NCBI GenBank assembly: GCA_030765065.1
Contig: CM060975.1
Span: 201,104,007 to 201,168,006 of the forward strand
Reading direction: 5' to 3'
DNA length: 64,000 bases
Source: Deroplatys truncata
Taxonomy: Eukaryota > Arthropoda > Insecta > Mantodea > Mantidae
The notes under the pieces are model-generated. The model was not told where the DNA came from, made no database searches, and was given only the letters and a program-made list of their open reading frames with translations. A program made the position numbers and the translations under genes. Below are positions 57,136-64,000 of this stretch, piece by piece; within the stretch, counting starts at the first letter, position 1; the number at the start of each line of letters is the position of its first letter.

Positions 57136-58935
57136 TTGCTGTGTTCACTTGCCTTTCTTCTACGCTGCCGAGACTCGGGAATTATGCCTAAATTCCTACG
57201 ACAGAAACGACATTTCACCACCGCTGCCGCCAACCGCATTTACAATCGCTCTGAACTGGCCTTGCTCCGAGAACGCATCCATCAGACCAGACGACAACTC
57301 TCTGCCAACAATAGTCAACTACTCATCTTACATCTTCAAGTAAGTAACTCACTACACAGTTTTGATTGGGACAACACTGACAGAATCACCTACAGCTCTA
57401 TGACACACAATCACAACAGCATGACCACTCGTCACAAGAAGAAGTTTGATGGCCTTACTGCCTCCATCAAACCGCCGACTACTCTCAACCACTGCCGCAC
57501 GGTAGTGAACTTATCTGATCACCAGATGTCACCTGCTGAAACGTCACTCCTTGCTAAAGGAGGTAACTACGCTGTTGTCACTCCAACGTTGCCAGTTGAA
57601 GACATCATTTCTCACATTGAAGCAGGAATACGAGTTCTGCCAAGGCTTGCAGCTGATGAAATTTGCCGGGAATCTGCCAGGGTTCTCGAGAAGGCCAAAC
57701 CTCCTACCAGTAATTTAACCAATCAAGAGAGAACTGCATTAAAGAAGCTGAACTCCAACCGAGACATCATTGTTTGCTCAGCGGACAAGGGTAATGCCAC
57801 AGTTATTCTTAACCAACAAGACTATCAACAGAAAATCTCCGAACTCCTGCAACCAGCAACCTACCATAAGATTAAATGTGATCCGACAGCCCGTATTCTA
57901 CGGAAAACTAATCTTTTGATCAAGAACTCCTCGCTTTCGAAGGAAGACAAACGCCGCCTTACCGAGTCCAAAGCTCAGCCGCCTAGACTTTACGGGCTAC
58001 CCAAGATACATAAACCAGAGGTTCCGCTCAGGCCCATTGTTAGTGGTATTGGTTCTCCCACATACGACATAGCTAAATACCTAACCGGCCTTCTACAACC
58101 CCATGTCGGCTTGTCCGACTCTTTCATCAAAGACTCTACTCATTTCATTCAAATTCTCCGCAACCTCAAATTGCTACCTAAGGATTTACTAATTAGTTTC
58201 GACGTTGTGTCTCTATTCACCATGGTTCCAGTACAAGAAACTCTGAAGTTGTTACAACCCATCTTCTCTGATGATATCAATACACTTTTTCACCATGTCC
58301 TGACTACAACTTATTTCCAGTGGAACCGGTCATTCTACGAGCAAATAGACGGTGTTGCCATGGGCAGCCCCCTTAGCCCTGTTGTGGCCAATTTCTTCAT
58401 GGAGGCATTTGAGTCAAAGGCACTAAACTCAGCTCCACTCAAACCAACAGCCTGGTTCCGCTATGTGGATGACACCTTCGTCATCTGGCCCCATGGTGAA
58501 CAAGCTCTTCAAGATTTTTTGTTACATCTAAATAGCATCAATCAGCGTATACAGTTCACAATGGAACAAGAAAAGGATGGCCAACTAGCCTTTCTAGATG
58601 TACTCGTTAGCAGGAAGGCTGACGGCACACTGGGTCATACTGTCTACCGCAAACCCACACACACAGACCGTTACCTTAACAAGTACTCCAACCACCATCC
58701 TAGACATAAACGTGCTATGATTAAGACACTCGCAAACCGTGCTTCCCGTATTTGTGAACCACACTTACTTCCACAAGAAATCCGACACCTAGAAACAGCT
58801 CTACAATCAAATGGTTATTCAGTCCCAGAGGTGAGAAGAGCCTGCCGTCCGGCCAAGCCCCGACCGGTTACTCAGGACCAACGCACCCAAAAGCAAGTCC
58901 ATTGTCTTTCTGCCATATTTCAGAAATGTCACTGA
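57136..58935 (+). CDS. Penelope-like reverse transcriptase
   Basis: About 599 codons without a stop; the start given is where the matching frame takes over, not an ATG. After the N-terminal segment (SLAFLLRCRDSGIMPKFLRQ, ALLRERIHQTRRQL) come the family's RT signatures: VCSADKGNATVIL (about residue 215), RLYGLPKIHK (about 291), LRPIVSGIGSPTYDIAKYL, motif A LISFDVVSLFTMVP with its Asp (about 355), motif B GVAMGSPLSPVVANFFMEAF (about 410), motif C FRYVDDTFVIW with the YVDD pair (about 444) and FLDVLVSRK with YRKPTHTDRYLNKYSNHHPR beyond. All catalytic aspartates are present. It copies element RNA at a nicked target. The frame shifts before the endonuclease part. Confidence 0.9.
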   Translation: MLCSLAFLLRCRDSGIMPKFLRQKRHFTTAAANRIYNRSELALLRERIHQTRRQLSANNSQLLILHLQVSNSLHSFDWDNTDRITYSSMTHNHNSMTTRHKKKFDGLTASIKPPTTLNHCRTVVNLSDHQMSPAETSLLAKGGNYAVVTPTLPVEDIISHIEAGIRVLPRLAADEICRESARVLEKAKPPTSNLTNQERTALKKLNSNRDIIVCSADKGNATVILNQQDYQQKISELLQPATYHKIKCDPTARILRKTNLLIKNSSLSKEDKRRLTESKAQPPRLYGLPKIHKPEVPLRPIVSGIGSPTYDIAKYLTGLLQPHVGLSDSFIKDSTHFIQILRNLKLLPKDLLISFDVVSLFTMVPVQETLKLLQPIFSDDINTLFHHVLTTTYFQWNRSFYEQIDGVAMGSPLSPVVANFFMEAFESKALNSAPLKPTAWFRYVDDTFVIWPHGEQALQDFLLHLNSINQRIQFTMEQEKDGQLAFLDVLVSRKADGTLGHTVYRKPTHTDRYLNKYSNHHPRHKRAMIKTLANRASRICEPHLLPQEIRHLETALQSNGYSVPEVRRACRPAKPRPVTQDQRTQKQVHCLSAIFQKCH

Positions 58936-59560
58936 CCGTATTGAACATATACTTCAACGTCATAACGTCAAAACAGTATTCAAACCTACAAGACAATTAA
59001 ATAGCCCACTGCGCTCTTCCAAAGACCCCCGAGATCCCCTGTCATTGGCCGGTGTTTACCGTATTCCTTGTTCCTGTGGTTCAGTGTACATTGGTACCAC
59101 ACAGAGGAGCGCTAACACCAGACTCAGCGAACACAAAAGAAACTGCCGCCTGGGCCATACAGAAAAATCGGCAGTCGCCGAACATGCCATTGAAGCCGAG
59201 GGCGAACACATTATTAGATTTCAGGACACCAACATTCTTTCCTCCATAAAACATTACCATACCCGGCTACAACGCGAAGCAATAGAGATTTACAAACATC
59301 CCAATAATTTCAATAGGAAAGAAGAAGCATTGAAACTCAACAGTAACTGGCATCTAGTCATCAAAAACAAGAAAGGTCATACAAAACCGAAAAACACTGC
59401 GAGCCAATCAGAAGAGAGCAACAACACAGCCGGCGCCATCCCCCTCATACCAGCGGGCCAATCAGCAGAGAGCGTCCACACTATAAAGAGAGCGGCACTA
59501 ACGGCCAATGCATCAGACGCTGCGATACTTTCACCGAGAAGACTTCGTCCGCGCCACTGA
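58936..59560 (+). CDS. GIY-YIG endonuclease domain of the full Penelope copy
   Basis: In the frame ending at TGA 59558-59560, one base out of phase with the reverse transcriptase before it. Same motifs as the upstream copy: GVYRIPCSCGSVYIGTTQRS, LSEHKRNCRLGHTEKSAVAE and the basic tail PRRLRPRH. The shift lies near CGCACCCAAAAGCAAGTCC (about 58881-58900), where relatives are expected to run straight from RT to endonuclease. A recent mutation, a sequencing error in a homopolymer, or recoding are all possible. Confidence 0.8.
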
Positions 59561-59599
59561 AGATGTCCACCGCAGTTGTGGACGAAACGTCTGGGAAAT
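59547..59599 (+). ncRNA. Hammerhead-ribozyme-like core, downstream copy
   Basis: Same layout as the upstream motif: CTGAAGA at 59557-59563, stem II halves at 59565-59570 and 59578-59583, GAAAC at 59584-59588, GTC at 59589-59591. No difference from the upstream copy inside the core. Confidence 0.65.
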
Positions 59600-60700
59600 C
59601 TTTCTTCAGCAGACCACGGCATAACAGCCCGGAAAATTATATTAGTTATAATAGTAACAGAATGGTTACAGCCTGGAAAGTTGATACAGTAGTTTTATCC
59701 CATACATACAACCTAGGGGTTAAAGTATGGAAAACTAGTTTATAGACACTAGATTTTTAAAATTTTTTAGTTGTATGTTTCATTTGTCATATTGTATCAA
59801 AGAAAGATGGAAATAAACATTCATTCATTCATTCATTTATCACCAGCATTGCTTTGGAGATTTTTAAAGGTGCTCAACCTTTTCAGAGAGTCCAGGTGAA
59901 ACTGATTATTTCTCAAACTAGAGAAATATAATCATTGTAGCATCTACTAATTTGCTTTACCAGATTTTGGACAGTGAGACACAAAGAATGAGCCATGTAA
60001 TGAATGAAGACAGCTCTTGGCTCCTCCCTCTTTATTCTGGTTCATACACCACTTAAGACTCTTATCAAATTCTGAGCTCTGTTGAAATATTGAGCTCTAC
60101 AGTTCAGTGACCAGTGAGTTGAATCTGCAAAGCATATCCATGATGATATGGAATAGTGCTTCAGACTTCGTATTCATTGCTGAGCAGAATCCAAGAAACA
60201 ATTCTTCTATTTTTAGATCATCTGTGACTGTCCTGAAGCAGACTGACACCAGCATCTGGATGGACAAATCCAAAGTCATGTCCACCATAATCACATAGTG
60301 TTTGCTCTGAAGGATTCAGGACACCAATGAGCATGTTATGTGATGGCTCATGATCTCCATTATCTCATTGCAAATTTCATGGGAGCACCATTTAAATGAA
60401 TATCAGTCCATCCACATCTTTAATATTGAAGAATCTTCACACCACATCTCAAAAGGTTTACAAAGTTACTCGAGTCGTAAGTGTGCCCATGAATTGCAAG
60501 TCCTTGAGCGACAAGACATTTTAGAGAAGATAATATCTTCATCAAAGCTAACCTGCTCTCCTCCATCCCAATTTTATTAGAATTGGACAGTTGACAAATA
60601 ACATTCATGTTAGCCTTCATTGAAGTCAACTTTAAGACCACTTCTGTGTGACATTCCAATTTGTCATATTTTTAAAATTTTTTCAATGCCTTTTTTCCAG

Positions 60701-61019
60701 TTTTTTTAATCCTTAATTCAATGACAATTCCAATTTAGAAGGGATTAGATTTCTTTTTATTATTTATTTTGTAAGCTGATTTGCAAACTTGACAGAAAAC
60801 TGAATCATTAAATTCCTCGTGTGAAGCCAAGGATATGTTTTCAACCAACAAAGCTGGAAATATATTTTATGTATCTTACTGCCACTTTCTTTTATGTATA
60901 CTACATTCTTTCAGATCGAGTTGTGAGCTTGATAATGATGGATGATAACTGAGTGGCCTCTTAATGAGGCCATGCATGCAGGCTCTAGAGCCCATTGTGC
61001 ATAATATTTTAGGCCTTAA
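60701..61019. other. No gene recognised
   Basis: Expected place of the hAT N-terminus and terminal repeat. Neither is recognisable. A short palindrome, GGCCTCTTAATGAGGCC, lies at about 60955-60971. Confidence 0.35.
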
Positions 61020-62230
61020 CCAAGTTTGCTGGTCCGTATTAAATGGACCACATCCTAGATATCTGCCCTTCTTATCTCCTCAGGTTCCAAAAGAAAGACC
61101 CTAAGGATACATACCTATGCAGAGCAAAGCCTTCACATTTGCATAGTATATGCTGTGAGGTCTCGAAGTCCCTTGCACGTTTCCGACATAGAGATTCTTG
61201 TGTAAGACCCATTATGCATTGATACCTGCGCAGAGTGTTATGGCCCATAACCCCTCTGAGCTTAACTCTGGTCAAATTCAGGAGAAACTCACTCACTTTC
61301 CGGTCAGGACCTGATATCAGATCATGGGCCTACCTGGCAATGGTTTGAATACTCCAGCTCTCAAGATGAGCCCTCACCATGAGCTCAGCTATTTCATACT
61401 TGATGTTACTAGCCGACAATAGCTTAGCCCTTTTTCTCCTCCTCTCTCTGCCTCACTAACATTCTTGGGCTTCAGTTTTAGGGTGCCAACCCCCCTGGTC
61501 ATTTCCTCCAAAACATTAATATTGCTATCTTTCTTAGGAGGTAAGGCCTGCATCTCCACATCTTTGGGAGTCACAGTTCCCACCTCCTTTCATTTGCCTC
61601 ACAGGGTCAGGTTTCCTACTATGGACCCAGCCACCAAGCTTATAGTTTGTTATCATTCCAGTGTCTCCATTAGGGGCATCCGGTTATGGGTGCAGGGCCT
61701 GCTTCTCCACATCTCCGGGTGCTGCAGTTCCTGTGTCTTTTACCTTAGTCTCGGTGGCAAAGTCCTCATTTGAAGGCCCAGCCACCTCAACTTTAACATT
61801 AGAGCTCTTGGGGTCCCCTAATAAGGAGCCCTCCCATTTAGTGAAACTAAATTCTGCTATTGTTCCCATGATTAACTAGGGATATCTCAGGTCTGCCCAG
61901 ACAGAGCTTCGCATGCCTGGGTAAGCCTATATACTCTGAGAGGTCATCAGGTATCTTAGAGGCTCCATTAGCGACACATCTTCTCATGTGCCTTGCACCC
62001 CATCACATGGATCATATAACACCTTAGGGTTGGAGAGCTGTTTTGCAGTCTCTTATTTGTTATTAGGAGACAGGGGAGACCGCTGATGTGTAAGCAGTAA
62101 ACCAACACCCACTGGCCAGGTCCCAGTTATCCACTACCTGCTGACACGGCTCATACCCTCTCAAGATCCAACTTTAAGGGCTGATCCGGAAGTTGTGAGC
62201 TTACCTACTTTTGTCAATTCTTGAGCTTAA
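61020..62230 (-). pseudogene. Internally deleted LINE relic
   Basis: Minus strand. 61296-61072 reads NLTRVKLRGVMGHNTLRRYQ then CIMGLTQESLCRKRARDFET and SQHILCKCEGFALHRY, the C-terminal zinc-type end after RNase H (T-G-H ... L-R-R-H ... C-x-x-C ... H-I-L-C-x-C-x-A). Upstream, 61870-61390 encodes a charged ORF1-like region in pieces. That region has two similar units, about 61690-61736 and 61541-61586, reading GTAAPGDVEKQALHP and GTVTPKDVEMQALPP. The whole central reverse transcriptase is missing, so ORF1 and the ORF2 end are joined by deletion. Confidence 0.5.
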
Positions 62231-64000
62231 TTTTGTCCTCCTGCAGTCCCCGGAGTTTGTAATTGTTGCTCTTGACTCATTGATTACTTTTCTCTAAACT
62301 CAATTAAGGTATTTTGCCTTTAACTATAAATTTATCCAATTTTAAGAATGATATACTAGCATGAAGTAAAACTAGCATGGAGCTAACATTTCATATGGAA
62401 AAAAAAAATAGTTTTCCAATAGACTAGTTGAAGTGGGGATTGGGTGGGGGAACTGCTGTGCTTTAAGAAAGGCAGATAGGGTTTTATGTTTGGCTTTAAT
62501 GACTGGCCCCATATGAAAAAATACACTGTTTTTGTTAGGCAGGAATAGGTAAATACTTAAGCCAAAAGTTGAATATTTCAGAAGAAACTGTTAAAAATGT
62601 ACTGTTAATTGATGATGGTTCAGTAAAGAAACATACACTTATTTATGAAATCATATAACTTTTTAAATTTGATTGAATCCTGCTTCAAAAGCTAAAAATA
62701 TTGCTTGGTTCAAATGCTTTTCCTTTCCTTTCCTTTCCTTTCTTCAAGATGCTGGCTAATACAAGAAATTGAAGAAAAATACTTGGAACTGCAGCAACAG
62801 AGCAACTAAGAATTAACAATTAATGTAGTACAGGAACCACAAAGACGATCTTAAAAGTGATGGTGAAATGAATGGGATTGAGAGGCAGTAAATGACACAT
62901 ATCTGGAAGTTATGTCACAGTTACTTAGGTTTACCTATCTGAGGTAAAAAAATTGAAATTATGATTATTTATTTTCAATGTGAGTCTAGATTTTCTTCTT
63001 TTATATACCAGTAATCCTACTACCATTACAATTTTGTAACTAAACTCACTTAAAATGTCACCCATCTGAATCGAGGTTGCATCCAAGTACATGTGCGCAG
63101 AAAGCTAGTCTCTATCAACTGCTTTATAAGGCCTTAATCTTACTTGTGTCCCAGACTTTTGACCCACTGTAGCTTTTATATGCAAATTAATCTTTCAAAA
63201 TCAACCTGTCACTTTTGAATATGTTTAAATTCCATTGATCTGGGCAGCGCTTAACCCACAAACCTGAACACAGAAAGCTGGTGCACTTAATTATCTGCCT
63301 GCCTACTGGACAACATATGATATGAAGAAGAAGAATAGCATGCATTTTTGGCAAATGTAGGTTGTATTTTATTATTTCAAAGGGTTTTTTGAAGAAGACA
63401 ATGTGAGGCAGAATGTTGTATCTGAGCTTCATATTGTTGGCTTCTTCCCCTACTCCATAGTTTAGCTGCTAGTAAATTTATAATTATAAGAGGTATAAAA
63501 AGTAAAATTGCAATTGAAATAATTATATATCTTTATAATAATTTAAATTATTTGTTTTTTTCTTTGATTTATGTAAATACTTTTATGAATTATAAATATT
63601 TTTATTTGCATTTAAGAATAATTTTAATCAATAATAAAATAGAAGGAGGCAAAGGTCAAAATCTTATGTTGTTTATATTGTCGTATGCCTCACTTAATAG
63701 TATTATTTAACTTCAGAGGAGAGCTACTCGCTTATGAGAGGGATCGTTAATCAAACAAAGAACGTTAATTTAAGAGGCAACGACGAGGGACGCAGCTAAG
63801 TTATCTCTCTAAATAATTAATACACCAACACAATTTCTGGCTGAAGGGAGAGGAAAGGAACTCTATTATACCATAATTAAAAGTTAAAAGGCGTGGATGG
63901 CACACAATTTATTGGATGAAGTTAGTTACATACCTTTGCCCATTGCCTGCCGACGAGGACATCGTGTGTTAGCAGTTGCCCCACTGTCTTAACCGAAGCC
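62231..64000. other. No gene recognised
   Basis: AT-rich sequence with a (TTTCC)n tract at 62718-62742. No domain, splice-bounded frame or shared repeat was found up to the window end. Confidence 0.4.
62718..62742. repeat. (TTTCC)n microsatellite
   Basis: About five pentanucleotide units. Confidence 0.9.

Larger units (their letters stand above)
56282..59652 (+). mobile_element. Penelope-like element with two terminal direct repeats
   Basis: Two 747-base direct repeats, 56282-57028 and 58906-59652, lie exactly 2,624 bases apart with no indel and only a handful of substitutions. This is the arrangement of a Penelope-like element in which a partial upstream copy forms a 'pseudo-LTR'. Between them lies a reverse-transcriptase gene; each repeat carries the GIY-YIG endonuclease coding part and a hammerhead-like core. 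Much higher GC and near identity of the repeats mark it as the youngest insertion in the window. It sits inside a LINE that itself sits in a hAT relic. Confidence 0.9.
58906..59652 (+). repeat. Downstream pseudo-LTR of the Penelope-like element
   Basis: Direct repeat of 56282-57028 at a constant offset of 2,624. Ends at TTAGTTATAAT, after which the host LINE's 3' UTR resumes. Confidence 0.9.
55762..59838 (+). mobile_element. 5'-truncated LINE, interrupted by the Penelope-like element
   Basis: Flanked by a perfect 10-bp duplication, ATCACCAGCA at 55752-55761 and 59839-59848. The left part (55762-56281) has decayed LINE pieces: LYGIEIWG near 55820 and VHRMFCTEVLGLPKAYPG near 55870-55925, the region after the reverse-transcriptase core. 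The right part (59653-59838) is 3' UTR ending in a CATT repeat tail at 59817-59837. Removing 55762-59848 makes the hAT frame continuous. Related to the LINE at 23930-24835. Confidence 0.75.
53281..60700 (-). pseudogene. hAT-like (DUF4371/ZMYM1-type) transposase relic, copy 1, with nested insertions
   Basis: Minus strand, N- to C-terminal: SRLALMKILSSLKCLVAQGL then AIHGHTYDSSNFVNLLR (60570-60440); IMVDMTLDLSIQMLVSVCFR (60294-60230), with an expected catalytic Asp; GGAKS near 60030. After the nested LINE come NLYPLCPT and W with the family's L-C-P-T-R-W Arg replaced by a stop (about 55710), then HAGDIAKSFIIQMTTFEFCS (55630-55560). The C-terminal dimerisation part is at 53900-53613: MSFSTLRRLKNYLKST and RLNxLxxLNxxSE-like sequence. 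TAGTGGCGCCAACT at 53281 fits a hAT terminal repeat; the other terminus was not found. Confidence 0.65.

Noticed and set aside
43746..64000. Further WD40 exons of the WDY-like gene
   Set aside because: No splice-bounded segment with the expected next blade was found; they probably lie beyond the window or are too diverged to see by eye.

Overview
The window is nuclear DNA from an animal, most likely an insect with a large, repeat-rich genome. Three things support this: AT-rich sequence with GT-AG introns of many kilobases, a dense layer of arthropod-type transposable elements (TEs), and one host gene whose best family match is the insect WDY/WDR49 group. A polyneopteran such as a cockroach or termite would fit, but that is inference from repeat style and intron size.

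Host gene. Five plus-strand coding exons (13761-13855, 22266-22370, 31201-31392, 40605-40716, 43609-43745) have consistent splice sites and phases. They add up to 213 codons of an EF-hand plus WD40-repeat protein of the 'WD repeat-containing protein on Y chromosome' (WDY)/WDR49 family. Both ends of the gene are missing: the 5' end lies at or before 13.76 kb and no further WD-repeat exon was found after 43.75 kb. Everything else is old or young mobile DNA in its introns and flanks.

Layout. 2.6-4.6 kb: mariner relic, a broken TE-like gene and a SINE fragment. 5.3-9.75 kb: a DUF7869-type pseudogene (minus) split by a piggyBac fossil at a TTAA site and bordered by an LTR-like repeat. 13.8-31 kb (introns 1-2): a TIR repeat family with embedded CA/TG microsatellites, a second DUF7869-type pseudogene, several LINE 3' ends and a tyrosine-recombinase-like N-terminal fragment. 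31.4-40.6 kb (intron 3): tRNA-like tandem repeats, a foldback, a 1,050-bp DNA transposon with perfect 34-bp inverted repeats, and a hAT-like pseudogene carrying a SINE with an 11-bp target-site duplication. 45.7-52.55 kb: a decayed Gypsy-type LTR retrotransposon with nested SINE and LTR-like insertions. 53.3-60.7 kb: a nest in which a hAT-like pseudogene holds a LINE (10-bp duplication) and the LINE holds a young Penelope-like element with reverse transcriptase, GIY-YIG endonuclease and two 747-bp terminal direct repeats. 61-62.2 kb: another LINE relic.

Most notable signals. First, each Penelope terminal repeat contains a hammerhead-ribozyme-like core that overlaps the endonuclease stop codon, and a decayed look-alike sits in the 35-kb foldback. 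Second, in-silico removal of the piggyBac fossil restores the DUF7869 reading frame through a single TTAA. Third, three degraded DUF7869-type genes lie in 64 kb, so this poorly described family behaves like a mobile or amplified element. No operons, CRISPR arrays or bacterial-style signals are present, and no functional RNA gene was identified apart from the ribozyme candidates.
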